NCBI GenBank assembly: GCA_963965975.1
Contig: OZ014412.1
Coordinates: 994,501-1,058,500 of the forward strand
Source of the DNA: Xestospongia bergquistia
Lineage: Eukaryota; Porifera; Demospongiae; Haplosclerida; Petrosiidae
Direction: 5' to 3'
DNA: 64,000 bases
The position numbers and the translations under genes were made by a program. Positions within the stretch are counted from its first letter, which is position 1, and the number at the start of each line of letters is the position of its first letter. The notes beneath the pieces were generated by a model. The model was not told the origin of the DNA, did not search any database, and saw only the letters and a list, made by a program, of their open reading frames with translations. Positions 34,772-48,017 of this stretch are shown in pieces.

Positions 34772-36939
34772 TCACATTACAATATTTTCATAGTCAGTAC
34801 ATGTCCTTTTAGTTTTTATAATTGAATATGATGGATTGCTCTCTAACTCTAATCTTCTTTTCATCTCAAATATGTGAACTATATTGTTAAAATAATAATT
34901 GAGTTGTTAAGATTAAAACATACCTTCTTCATAAGCAGGATTATGTTTGATAGCTTGTTCTTTCACTATAAACACAAAACAATGATCTTATTTGTTAGTT
35001 CCTTTATTCTTATTACCTCCAATCTCATGTTCTTGTCTTTTTCTCTTCCTCTTCCAAAGTATAGTAAGAGTAATAACTAAAATAATTATAGTAACAATTA
35101 TTATTAGACTACTGATTGCAATACAAATAGTTACAAGAAGGAATGCAGTAGCTGTAGACAAAGAAAATAAAAATAGATTAATGACTAATATAACAAAACA
35201 TACATGATATTTTATGAGACCATAAAAAATTTTCAGTGTGACCTAATGTTTATATTATTAACTTACTATTAGGTTCTACAGAATTCACTATACCAGTAGT
35301 ACTAGTAATATTACTGATCAGAGAGATTGTCTCATCACTTGATGTTATACCTGGTAAAGTATTATATAACAGAGTATATAATAATAGTCTATAGGTAGTT
35401 GTAATAGTCTCAGTGGGAGATGGTAGTAGTAAGATATATTCCAGTACTTGGGGGTATACAACAGATGGGTTAGTTATAATAGTACCATCTACTATGTCAT
35501 GAGTTGTGACAGTATAGTTACCACTAACTGGTAGACTTATATACTGGTATACTGTACTCTCCTCTATACTGGATTTAGTCATATTAATAGACTTCATAGT
35601 TCCTTTAGAAGACTCCCTAAATATCACATGACATCCATCAGCAGTAGATCTCTCAGCAAACCTACACTCTACAACAACTGATCCATTATCAGAGTAGTAC
35701 TGTAGAGTGAGTCCTTGTATGTGGTAGGTTGCTATATTAGCAATAAAAGGTATTAATTTCATTTAATAAACTCACAAAATGATGACTTATTCTTTGTTTG
35801 AGACATATTAAAATAATCCAGTATATCAGCAATGAAGATATAGTTCAGTTGAGGACTTATATTTGACACAGTATAATTAACTGATACTGATTTATCTTCT
35901 AAAGAAGAATGAATATATCTTTTATTGTGTTCAGTTTTTGTTCCATTCAATATGTCCTCTCTTGTAATACCCAGTAATGTAATATTACAAAGTCTAGGAT
36001 AACCTGTAATCTTTAATACCACATAACACATCATGTAATGATAATATTATTAACTTACAATAACATGAAATTCTACATTAACAGAATTGTTATGTTCATT
36101 AAAAATAACATCATGATCAGATGAGATCATAGCATAGTACTCTGTAATTTAATTAAGTTTAGAATAAGAATGAAATTGTTAACATACCTCCATTATACTC
36201 TGTTTGGATAGTAACATTACTAGAACTATATTCTCCACTATGAGCTATAACAGTAGCAGTGTAAATATCACAGACTGTGAGGTCATATAACTCATAAGAT
36301 GTATCATTAGTGATATCATTATATAGTAACTGGCCATGTTGGTTCTCTAAATAAATACAATATGATTTTGGAGTGTTCTCAGAAGAAAATAATGGAGGAG
36401 ACCAGATCAGCCAGCCTGAGGCACTAGTAATATTAAAAGTAAAACGAACATTTTCTACTGGTGTGATACCTGCAAATGAACAAAACAGTGACTTGGTAGT
36501 GTAGAACACATGATAACTCACCTTTAACTGTGAAAGTAGCACCTTCAGATGCAAAATTAAGATTTTGATCTAAAACAGCACATCCAACAGTTATCCCATC
36601 ATTAATAGATAGTGCTCTTATAGTTAGTACTGATGACCACACATCAACTGATATATTGATAGTAGTTACTGATATCTCTCTGTCTTGATTACTAGGATCA
36701 ACAGTTGAATTACCCTGTACTGACCATAACAATGTATCTCCTGTTCCCTCACAGGTAAAGTTAGCTAGTTTGTAAAGTAGAGCAGTCATTGATGTAGGAG
36801 CTACTGTGATATTAGCTGTAATATGGGTATGCATATAGATAAAATGTATAGAGAATTTAACTTACATACCAGCTTCATTTAATGACCAGGGTATGACAGT
36901 AGTCATCACGATAATAGTTCTTACGACCATTTTAGCCAT
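34772..36939 (-). CDS. R6: complete Ig/FN3 receptor, canonical ITAM spacing
   Basis: Exons: 36870-36939 (signal, MAKMVVRTIIVMTTVIPWS), 36522-36815 (Ig), 36188-36469 (FN3-1), 36059-36141 and 35776-36010 (FN3-2), 35267-35731 (X plus stalk in one exon), 35017-35151 (transmembrane, then KRKRKRQEHE), 34924-34965 and 34772-34878 (tail). Total 571 codons including the stop, phases in register. Where other members have a donor after the X domain, R6 has no GT; the former intron is open and in phase, adding about 15 residues (YRLLLYTLLYN) before the stalk. Tail: HNPAYEEG, then NPSYSII and DYENIVM. The two YxxI motifs are eight residues apart, within the classic ITAM range. Tail and downstream DNA are almost the same as in R10. 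Confidence 0.85.
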
Positions 36940-37199
36940 TATCAATTGTTATATTATAATATTGATATTGTATATAAACATCCACTAAATATCTGGACTA
37001 TTGTTGTTATTATAATAAACAACTGTTGTACAAAATTTTAATTTCATAATAATTTGTAATTAAATAACAACAATGTATTACACAAGAGAGTCAGCAACTT
37101 GTCTTTGTATATTAGTTCTATTATAACCAATATCTACTAGCATATTGAACTCCACCCACTGGAGGGACTGATAATCTATTAGAGGTGTGGTCTGTACAG

Positions 37200-37680
37200 C
37201 TGAGGAGACCCACTTAATTTAGAAAACCTTCATATCTATAATACATATATTAACATGCAATGATTAGTTATAACTTACTTATTAGTAGGTCTACTTTGAA
37301 ATGAATCAGTTCTCTTTAAAGTACTAAACATATGATGTCATATATCTGATGATGCCATTGTCACATGACCTACCACTGAGTTCCCAGTTCTTTCTCCTTC
37401 TCTTTTTAATACCTAAATGCACTACCAATATAACTAGTACTATTACTAACAATATGATCACTATACTAACTGATATAGCTAGAGAAAGAGAGAGAAAATC
37501 ATGTAAATATTCAGTGTGTACTGAATTAGTACCATCTTCTGATACTGTTGTCATGGGAAATATAAAACAGACTAGTTCATCATATGACAAATCACTTGAC
37601 ACTTACACGACACAGTTGGACTTGGTGTCTCTCTAATACTATCGTATTATGTATCATTTACTGGTATTAGTATTATATAA
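37200..37680 (-). pseudogene. P5: short second-family relic
   Basis: Contains a tail exon at about 37275-37322 (TLKRTDSFQSRPTN), a transmembrane exon at about 37373-37480 (VIILLVIVLVILVV, GIKKRRRKNWELSG) with intact donor, and part of the membrane-proximal domain exon (37500-37650, TPSPTVSCKCQV) that meets stops. No signal, Ig or FN3 exons. Matches P2 and P3. Confidence 0.6.
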
Positions 37681-38354
37681 TGAGATGTTTATCACTATTG
37701 TTTTCTATAGTGTTACTATGAACATTAGTCACAGGAGATAACAGTGATAGTACATAATGAACACAACTGATAATTAAACACACACAATATATATCTAGTT
37801 CTATGAGATTGTTTTGATTTGAGAGGTAGATAATATTTACTAAATATATTATTATATTTTACAAGTATTGTAATAATCACCAGTAGTACAATAATATAAA
37901 TTATAGTGAATGAAGCTAGCATTGATGATTACTAGCTCCACCCACAGTCTCATTCTATATAGTGATGTCATGGAAATGTCACAGTCATATATATGATAAT
38001 AACTCAATGACACCATTTATCATCATAAACCATATTATTATCAAGTAATTTATATACTCTACCATATATAAAATAATACAATATATATCAGTATTGATGT
38101 ATGATATAATATAATACACTATATTTGTATATCAGTACTATAATAATCATATAATATCATTATTATGATGATAAATATAGAAAGTCTAATTTACCTTTAG
38201 GCCCATGCAAGTAAACTTGAAAGACAATTCCCATGACAACAACATCACAATTACCGGTCATAATCTCATTAATCAATAACTAAAAGTAATTGAATATAAA
38301 CTTAGAGTGATCATTAATTAAACAATAATATTATAATTATTAATAATGTGATAA
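37681..38354. other. Spacer between P5 and R7
   Basis: Another copy of the repeated inter-gene DNA, with the ATATATCTAGTTCTATGAG motif and AT-rich filler. No exon seen. Confidence 0.5.
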
Positions 38355-40547
38355 TTATATTATAATATTTTCATAGTCAGCAGTACATGTCCTACTAGGT
38401 TGTATTGTTATATATGATGGATTACTCTCTAACTCCACTCTTCTACTTCTCATCTCTAATCTGTGTACTTTGTAATGATCATAATATGAACTATATAAGT
38501 TATAATATGAACATAGTTACCTTCATCATATGCAGGATTATGAATAATAGTTTGTTGATCAACTATAGAAGAAATCACTTAAAATAATAAATAATGTCTT
38601 ACTCTCTCACCTCCAACTTCATGTAGTTGATGTTTCTTCTTCAAATATACAATACTACTGACTACTAGACATATCACTATTATGACAATTACTACTACCA
38701 CACTAACTGTACTAGTGGTAATGAGGAGAATAGTCTTGTCAGTGGCTGTATATATAACTTGAAAATTACATAAAAATATTTAATACTTACATACATGACA
38801 CCCTTGACTTTAAAGAAGATTCAAGAAGTTCTACAGATGCAGTTATGTTCTTGTCATCACTACCTATCTTCTCAATTGATGTAGTACCTAATAAATTATT
38901 ATAAAACAATATAAAAGAGTACAATATAATACTTACCAATAATAATATTAGTCTTAGTAGGAGATGGTAGTAGTAAGATATATTCCAGTACTTGAGGGTA
39001 CACAACAGATGGGTTAGTTATAATAGTACCATCTACTATATCATGAGCTGTCACAGTATAGTTACCACTAACTGGTAGAGTTATATACTGGTATACTGTA
39101 CTCTCCTCTATACTGGATTTACTCATATTGATAGACTTTATAGTTCCTTTAGAAGACTCTCTAAATATCATATGACATCCATCAGCAGTAGATCTCTCAG
39201 CAAACCTACACTCTACAACAACTGATCCATTATCAGAATAGTAATGTAGGGTGAGTCCTTGAACATTATAGGTTGCTATAAATAAAGAGAAAATATTATT
39301 GATCTCTTTACACAAGTCATTTTGTGAACTTACTGAATGTCAGCTTAGCAGAATTTATTGTTTTCTCAAAACTGTTTGCAATGTATATAGTAAAGTTGTA
39401 CTTCATTGAAGAGGTTAGGTCAGTTATAGTATAGTTGATCACTTGTTCAATTTCAGTAATATTGACAGTTAGAAAATACTTATTGACCATCTCATTATTT
39501 TCTTTAACATTCCCAAACAGAACACTATTACAAAGTCTAGGATAACTTTTGATCTGAAATTAGTACACAGTAAAGAGTTAAACTCATTTTATTTACTTGC
39601 CATAATTTCAAATGTTGCATTGAAATTGTCCTCATTTTTATCAAACATTACGTTGCAATTCTGTATACTAATATTATAGTCTATACAGGGAACATAAAGA
39701 AAACCATTAATACTACAGCCTACCTCCATTATATTCATCTTTAATGGTGTCATTACTAGAGCTATATTCTCCACTATGAGCTATAACAGTAGCAGTGTAA
39801 ATATCACAAACTGTGAGGTTATATAACTCATAAGATGTATCCTCAGTGATATCATTATATAGTAACTGGCCATGTTGGTTTTCTATATAAATGTGATATG
39901 ATAGTGGATAGTTCTGAAATGGATGAGACCAGGTCAGCCAACCAGAAATATTGATAATATTAAAAGTAAATTGTAGGTCTTCTACTAGTACAATACCTTT
40001 AATTGAATTTACGTAATAAAGTCCATACTAGAAACTAACCCTGGATTGTCAAAATGGCCCCTAATGATGCAATATCATAGTTATGATCTATTACAACACA
40101 TCCAACACTTATCCCATCATTAATAGGTAGTGCTCTTATAGTTAGTACTGATGACCACACATCAACTGATATATTGATAGTAGTTACTGATATCCCTCTG
40201 TCTTGATTACTGGGATCAGTGAGTGAATTATCCTCTACTGTCCATGTTAAGACATTTCCTTTACCCTCACAGGTAAAGCTCACTAGTGTGTAAAGTGAAG
40301 CAGATACTGGTAAGGGAGCTACTGTGATATCAGCTGTAAGAAAACCAATAGTTTCAAAGATAATAAAAGTATATATAATATATATACATATACTATTTTT
40401 TACAAAGAAAGTTTGATTTATATTATGTTATGATCCTGCCACCTATTCAATCAACTATTAATATTTACCATTAACATCTGCATCCTTTAAACTCAGTAGA
40501 AAGCTTACTAATACAATAGTTATCAACTTTAGTGTCTCTTGGTCCAT
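38355..40547 (-). CDS. R7: complete Ig/FN3 receptor with ITAM-like tail
   Basis: Exons: 40469-40547 (signal, MDQETLKLITIVLVSFLL), 40040-40333 (Ig), 39724-39996 (FN3-1), 39601-39680 and 39334-39553 (FN3-2), 38937-39275 (X), 38795-38887 (stalk), 38611-38745 (transmembrane), 38521-38562 and 38355-38467 (tail). Total 556 codons including the stop, 555 residues, in register. Close paralogue of R5, sharing the GC donor after FN3-2a, the start region and the tail. Tail: HNPAYDEG, SNPSYITI and ADYENIII, with nine residues between the two YxxI motifs. The stalk is eight codons longer than in R5 and rich in Ser and acidic residues. Likely an expressed member. Confidence 0.86.
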
Positions 40548-40699
40548 CTCGTTTCCCGAAAATTTTATCCAATGCAAATTTTGTCCTAGTGTAAAAATTT
40601 GAATGCAAAATTTGATCCTATGACGCTTATTTGAGATAATGATACCAGATTGTCCTCGAAATTGTCAGTATAGTAAATAAATCTAATATCATCCTCAAT

Positions 40700-42680
40700 T
40701 CAGCAAAACATACTTCATTATCAGACACTATTATAAGTGTACAAAGTTGCCATGATAAATACGAGATCCTAATATCAGTAAATACAAATGATAGAATGAT
40801 AGAATACAAAAGCATCTTCAACCTATCAACATTATCATAAGTAGCCACATATCCAGTAATATAACAGTCTTCTTCTGATGTTAAAGTTCATAATGTTTGT
40901 GATGTATTGACCATTTCCTTGTGATAGAAAAAAAAGTTGTATACATTATAGAGTTCATTATTATAACTTGATGAACAATATGATTTAGAGACATCTGCTA
41001 AATGAAACTTGTCATTAACTTCAAGTTCATCCTATGATATGAGGTTTAAACATATTTATTAATGTTTTCGGACATACTTGATCCAGCTGTCTACTAGATC
41101 CTACTATTGATCTGTCAGTATCTACCTCAGAGTATGATCTATCCTCAACAGTGACTGACACAGTAGGACTATCAGTTCCACACTAATGTAATAAAAGATA
41201 TCACTGAATAGTAATAATGTAAGAGGTGAAGTATAAATTATTATATAAATGGTTATACTCTGATAGCTACACAGTTATTCCATATGGTGTAATATTATGA
41301 CCTAACACTGCATTTACTAAATGTCAGTTACACTAGTCCATAAAATGAGGAAAATTATATTACTGTTATAAATTATGAGTATAATGTAAATGAACCTGAT
41401 GTATATAATAATATTTAATTGATTGTCATTAATTGGTCTAATATATTACAGCAGCAAATACAATGTTAATTTAGTTAAAAGAGACTACCAAAAAAATGTT
41501 CTTACCTTATTACAAGGATCAGTCTCTTTTAAATATTGTTTCACATATGGCAGATCTAGTTGGTAACGTAGCTTGGTGTGGTACAAAGGGAGGTAACACA
41601 GGTTTTAAAATATAAGTATAAACACAAATGTCAAAAATATAACTATATAAATATATATAACATGGTAATACGCTTATGGAGGATAAATGGTCCCAAGAAT
41701 GTATTGGTTACATTGAATAATAAAGAGGTTAGAGTTCATGGTAAATTCTGACTATATATATCATATGGTAAGTTGATATAATTTTATTGAATATTCTAAT
41801 ACCACAAACAGAATGAGATATACACAATTAACATACGTTCTATATAAACAGTAGTACAGTAATGTATGAGTCATAAGTTTAAATGAAAGTGAGAGTTCAT
41901 TTACCTCATTAGGTCTTTGTTATTGCTAAAGTAACCACAATGTCAAAAGTTCTAATAATAGTATCATTAACATACCTCATATCACTAGTTTGTGCATTGT
42001 CCTTCCCTCTTTCTCTATCTACTAATCGAGTATACAATAAGTCAATACAATTTACATATACATAATAATAACAATGAGTTGATGTACTGAGAACAGGATC
42101 AATGCAATACACTCTTCCATTTACAATCTTAAAGTGGCTCTTTAGGACTTAAAGTTTAGCAAAGTGTATAAATAAGTATGTTAATAACAAAGAATATTCA
42201 CATTTACATTGACCATTTTAATAGTTTTTTCATGTCCATAATACATGAATTTATATGTACTCATATGACCATACTTTGTTAATGGTAATACAACTAGCTT
42301 AAGAAATATAAAATATATTGATTGTAGACTTATACTAAATTAATGGAAAATACTATTGTGGTATCTAATAATAGAAAATTGAAAAAGGAAAAGAAACTTT
42401 ATAGTATAAAAACAAAGGTCAAAGTCAACAAGAACAGAGTTTAGACAGAAAACTAGTTAATATCATGTATGACCCCCTAGGATTAATAATCACTTTGGGA
42501 TTTTATTACTACTGTTCTGTTAGTATTATATCATACATTAATATTAAATTTTATCATATAAATTACTATTGTGTTGTCATGGGAACTATAAAACAGAGAC
42601 ATTCATTACATGACAAAGATGAACTTGATGACTCACTAATACTATTATACATTGTATTAGATAGATAAAGCAAATCTCAC
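40700..42680 (-). pseudogene. P6: second-family relic with intact terminal tail exons
   Basis: Two consecutive exons remain fully open and phase 0: 41078-41182 (35 codons; CGTDSPTVSVTVEDRSYSEV start) and 40888-41031 (48 codons ending in TGA; DELEVNDKF ... SYNNELYNVYNF), rich in tyrosine. The preceding tail exon (about 41510-41605, VLPPFVPHQATL) matches the P4 exon at 31930-32105 but has an indel. Farther upstream only a membrane-proximal fragment (42575-42660, SSSSLSCNECL) is left. The 40880-42680 block is a duplicate of 31330-33230. Either a relic or a 3' end used by a longer transcript. 40700-40880 shows nothing certain. Confidence 0.5.
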
Positions 42681-44224
42681 CTCAACATATTGAGATGTAA
42701 AATTTAGTTGTTACAACACTACCACTGTCAACAGAAACATCATTTGATGAGTGTCCTCAACAACAGGTCACACATAAATCAACAATGTCATACCTGTTTC
42801 TTGAATGTTACAATATTACACTAGATAGATTAATAATGCTATTATTAAGCGACAAACAATACAGATATCATATAATCACTACTCACATTATTATGTAGAT
42901 ACTGTCTTAATTAGTGGTTCTGTAACAACAGTAATATTTCAAAGAAACACAAAAGAGTATATATATCTTTGTCATTTGGTAGTCCACACTTGTACTATAA
43001 TTATAGTAATATATATATTGTTAGCAAAGAATTGTGTGTGGAGATGATGATATATTTACTCAATATGATAATCAAGTTTTGATGATGGAGGTTGTATTTG
43101 AAGAGGTATATATAGACAATGTCTTCTTATGTCAAGTGATAGTATATAATAATGAAAATAGAATATTATATATTACAATGACGCAATAAATGTTATCAAG
43201 TTGCCTTCTTATTGTAATAAGTATGACACAATCAAATTAATGTTTTTATTAGCTATACATAAGGTTAATATTTCTTTTTCAATATATAAGTAGATCCATA
43301 ACAACCACATGATGACTTGAATTGTATACCTCTGATGACAAACAGTCTATAAATGGTCAAAATTCAACTGTCAATAAATGTGCAAGAATGAGTGGGACTT
43401 TAATAGATGATAAATTACACAAGTATTATTGCTTAAAATTGTAATAAAGTTTATGAAATAAAGCTTAATAACAACAGGATTAATAAGTAACGACAGTCAA
43501 TGATAGACTGCAGCTGCTGGGTGAATTCAAAGCTATTGTTTCTTGGAAATATACCACAGGAAGTGATATAGGTTGTGATGGCGGATATTGTATCTGAAGA
43601 AGTACAGATGACTATTGGTTCTAATTGTCTTCATAAAGTATGTGAATATAATATAAAAATTAAGGAAACATTAAAATGACATTGATAGGATCTCACCAAT
43701 GTACTTAAAACTTCACTCATTATTAACTTCATGATAATATTACACAGATTGATCAATGTCCTTTTGCCTTATGAGGTAGGCAATGTTCAGATTGTCATAT
43801 TATTATTATTGTTATTACTGATACTGTAATAGATAATGGAAGATAATGTGTATACATCCTCTTAAGCTCACACATCACAAGTAGGCGGAGCTATAAAATG
43901 ATATTTGATAAACATGTACTGTTTTTTTATATCCATTGTCAACACTTGATAATTAAATATTTAACAAAAATAACGACAGTGCATGTATTGAATAATACAA
44001 ATGATGATTACAAAACATAAAATTATTAATACAATGTAGACAAGGAGTCTTAACCAATGTTGTCCTTCAGAAAAAAATGATAAATAAATGATATATTAAT
44101 AATATATAATACAACATTTAACAATCAAAGGAGAAGCACTTGTTTAGTCAAATGATACTCTCGGTTTCTATGGAGTTAGTATCTCAATTAATTACGTAAT
44201 ATCTAAATTAATGAGTATTGGTCA
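42681..44224. other. Spacer between P6 and R8, weak tail-like pieces
   Basis: Mostly AT-rich. Two short minus-strand pieces at about 43085-43140 (LDIRRHCLYIPLQIQPP) and 43575-43640 (LLQIQYPPSQP) resemble the tail exon of P1 at 15955-16010, so this was once coding. No complete exon, no element ends. Confidence 0.4.
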
Positions 44225-44603
44225 TTAAGAAATGGAGTTATCTACTATAGCTTGGTCCATATTGTCTAGCTCATCTTCAATAATACAAGGTGGCATATGG
44301 TCAGAACAATGACTAGGATCAAGGGAAACAAGTTCACTGATATTTTGTATAGAATTCACTGATCCCTCTTGACATAAAGTGACATTACTAGCTCCACAAG
44401 TTTCGTTATTATTTTCAGTAGTTCTTGTATTAAGTGTATTGTTAACTTAATAATAAATAAAAGGGATTATTTATAATACAAATAAATTATTACTTACCAA
44501 AACAAGTGCTTGTTCCATTATTGGATAAAGTGTCAGGATTAGGATAAAGATAGTCAGTTTCAACTACAAAAAGTAAACATTAACATAATGTGTTTTTTCT
44601 TAC

Positions 44604-46620
44604 CAATAGTATTATCAATATAGTTCATTCCTCGAAGTCTCGGTCGGACATCTACTACATGGTCCATTTCTTGAGGTCTCTGTGGATTAACAGCCTCCAT
44701 TAGCTGAGATTTATTGTCCATATCTTGAACTATGGTAGATTCTGGCACATTAGCTTCAACTCCTAGTCCAGCCCTGTTATGTGATATCTGTAAAAACATT
44801 ATTAATAAAAATATTGACTAAACATTTATTATTACGATTGTATTAAGGGGTTTACAAATGAAAGTGGGCTGTACTAGAACTTTATCAGCAGGTGGAGCTA
44901 TGGGGCAAAACGAATGATTAATATCTACTCTATTATTATTGAGGTATACCCTTTTCTCCTTGTAAGGTATCATTAAGATATTTATTATTACTTCCTGGAA
45001 TAACTAATCCTGATATCCTCTCTGTAATAGCACTTGTCATATCACCAGACATTTCTATACCACTATAATGACCAGTGTGTGTTGATGATATTGGTTTAGA
45101 ATGAGCAGAGCTATCATCACAAAGATTCTGTGAAACAAACTTTAATGAGCACATAACATTAAGTAATTGTTTACTTCTTTCTCCATCTGTGGGATCCTTT
45201 GTTCTGTATTATTATCATTAAGAGATGTTTCTTGAATATGAGATACTACAGGGATATTATCTCCATTTTGATTAGTGAGTAAAGTAGTAAACATGGTTCC
45301 AGTCTCATCCTAGAACAAAAAAATAAGTTAATTATATTCATACTATTAATAACACACAGTTAGTTCATAGAACAATAACAGTAATGTTCGTGTTCAATTA
45401 ACATTTAATACAGGGTAATAGATCATGTTGCTATATAGCAACAGTAGATCAGTATATTAGAGGATCTTATTATAAGAATAGACACTATAGAAACTATTTC
45501 ATTAAGTCTCTGCTAAATCTAAGCTGGATGTATTAATTCTTAATGGACTATTAACATTTACAATATTCATTATACAAATAGTGTTTGAAATCTTTTATAC
45601 CAACATAGAACATAAACAAGACTTGAGATAGGTTTGTGTGATTGTTATTTGCTTTAATTGACATTCTAAATTAGTACATATTCTCTAGAATAAGTTGATC
45701 TATGGACAAGACTAAATTTATTTATAATCATTATTTACATTATCAGATAATGTGGTGTGGGTGTGGCAGTTTAATCATATTATTAATATCTTATTACCAC
45801 TGTATTGAAGTGTCCATATATATTATGAACACAGTTCATTCCTTGAAGCCTCTGTGGACTAATATTTATTACCAGACGAGATTTAACATCTTCATTTCGG
45901 ACTATAATTGCTCCATTATTATTATCAAGTGTAGTTAGTTCTTCATATGTCGAAGGACAATCCTAAAATGTGTATTAATATCATGTTCAATCTGTACTGT
46001 ACATATTTAGACTTACTTGGTTTTCCAATGATAGTTGTTCAGATTTAGGATACACAACAATATCTTCTTTCCTTATAGCACAAGGTACTTCAGTACTGTC
46101 CTCTATTGTCTGTAATAACATCACTAATATTTAATGTATTATTAATATCTCATTACCATTGTATTAAGGTGTCCACAAATATCAGCATATTGTGTTGGAA
46201 CATTATTAGTGGGTGGTGCTCTAGGATGAGTAGTGGGTACTTCCACTTCAACATAATGAGATGTACTCTTTTCCACTTTTGAGGTATTACTTAATTTGTT
46301 GTTACTTCCTAAACTGACTGTTGTTTTCTCTTCATAACATGTCATATCATCAAACATTAATATACCACTATCACTATAATGACCAGTGTGTGTCATGTTT
46401 GTTGGTGGTGTAATAAAGGAGAGTCATCATTTAAATGATCCTGTAAGATAAGATTTAGGTCATATATCAATTAATAGTTATTTACTTTTCTTTTTATTTG
46501 TTTACACTGAGTATCACATTCTGTAGTATTCTCAGTAAATGATGTTTCTTGTACATCAGATGTGAGAAAAATATTATTACCTTCATCTTGATCAATAGTT
46601 GAGTTAACACCCTCACCCTG
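44604..46620 (-). repeat. Tandemly duplicated cassette of tail exons in R8
   Basis: Two ordered sets of tail exons correspond to each other. Upstream set: 46488-46620 (DVQETSFTENTTE), 46142-46440 (THTGHYSDSG), 45806-45963 (SPQRLQGMNCVHN). Downstream set: 45172-45310 (HIQETSLNDNNTE), 44930-45130 (THTGHYSGIE), 44604-44787 (NPQRPQEMDHVVD). The repeat unit is about 1.2-1.3 kb. Similarity is limited to short motifs, so the duplication is old. It doubled the number of tyrosine motifs in the tail. Confidence 0.65.
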
Positions 46621-47836
46621 TAGTAATAATTATATTCATAATAATGCACTTTGATAGCAATAATAATGGCATTTAATACAAAGTGAAACTAACAAAGAAC
46701 GGTGTGTGTATAAATAATTTTCTCCCATGAAATGAACCCGTTATACAATAGTGAACATAATGTGTTTACTGTTTACATAACAGTTCATGAGAAAACTATG
46801 ACATATATCTATTACTATATAAACAAGTAATAATAAGAGTACATACCTCATCATGACTTATATGGTAAGGATCAGATACTACTGAAATAGCTGTGGTTAA
46901 CTGTTGCATATATTCATAACTAATATATGGTATAATGTAACAATGATTGTAATATATAGTTAGTAACATACTTGTTATTATTAGCACGTGGATTATAAAC
47001 TACTGCTCTCTCTATTAGTAGAAATATATAAAGTGAATATATCAACATTCTTAACCCCATATATACCTTCACTGAGTGTTATTATTGACTGTTTCTTCTT
47101 CCTCCTCTGGACAATAACACAAGTAAATACTATCACAGATATTATGATCATTATCAATATAACTACAGCAACTACTACAACAGGTATTATATAGAGATTT
47201 CCTGGAACTACATAAAATTATCACAATATGAACTGACTTAAACATTATGTGACTTACTATAAGAATTTCCAGTAGTAGGTTCAATTGATCTCATTATTTG
47301 CATAGTACTAGTATCATTAGTGATCAAAGAAACAGTTTCTTTACTTGATGAAGTAACTAGTAAGACATCATAGAACAGCAAATTAAATATTATATTACTT
47401 ACTTATTGTAATACTATTAGTAGATGGTGGTAGCAAGATATATTCCAGTACTTGAGGGTACACAACAGATGGGTTAGTTATAATAGTACTATCTACTATA
47501 TCATGACCTGTCATAGTATAGTTACCACTAACAGGTAGACTTATATACTGGTATACTGTACTCTCCTCTATATTGGATTTACTAATATTAATAGACTTCA
47601 CAGTTCCTTTAGAAGACTCTCTAAATATCACATGACATCAATCAGCAGTAGATCTCTCAGCAAACCTACACTCTACAATAATTGATCCATTATCAGAGTA
47701 GTAATGTAGAGTGAGTCCTTGGAGATGGTAAGTTGCTATGGAGAGTATAAAGAAGTCAGTAGGACATTGCTACATTTGACTTACAAAATATCACATGATC
47801 TTCATTCTTTGTGTTATTAAATAAATCCCATAACAT

Positions 47837-47860
47837 ATTCATATATTATAATATATGAAT
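47837..47860. repeat. Perfect 24-bp AT palindrome at R8 breakpoint
   Basis: The block centred between 47848 and 47849 reads the same on both strands. It lies exactly where similarity of R8 to the FN3-2b exon of R9 ends, so it is a likely site of strand breakage or of the deletion that removed the rest of the ectodomain. Confidence 0.7.
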
Positions 47861-48017
47861 ATATCATGTATTATATCATATAATACTAAACAGTAGATCC
47901 ATTTCATATGGCTGACTTAGACCAGCTGGATTCTTATTATACACTATAACTTTATACAGTATGTGATGGTAATATGTGAAAGGTAATCAGAAATGATTGT
48001 AGTATTAAATGGAAACG

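Larger units (their letters stand above)
44225..47863 (-). pseudogene. R8: 5'-truncated receptor with very long tyrosine-rich tail
   Basis: What remains: the end of FN3-2b (about 47783-47850), X exon 47403-47735 with TGA replacing the usual GGA of the GCHVIF motif, stalk about 47262-47358, transmembrane about 47069-47210, then many tail exons. These include about 46972-47020, 46851-46920 (YEYMQQL, DPYHISHDE), 46488-46620, 46142-46440 (HYVEVEV, QYADI), 46015-46115, 45806-45963, 45172-45310, 44930-45130, 44604-44787, 44498-44563 (DYLYPNP) and the last exon 44225-44445 ending in TAA. The Ig and FN3-1 exons are absent: sequence similarity stops at a perfect palindrome. A two-base difference also breaks the 46.4 kb exon. 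The tail shows YxxM, YxxV and YxxI motifs. Ancestrally a type B receptor; now probably non-functional. Confidence 0.7.

Noticed and set aside
45702-45938. Plus-strand open frame of 78 codons
   Set aside because: Overlaps a minus-strand R8 tail exon with better context; AT-rich composition gives such frames by chance.
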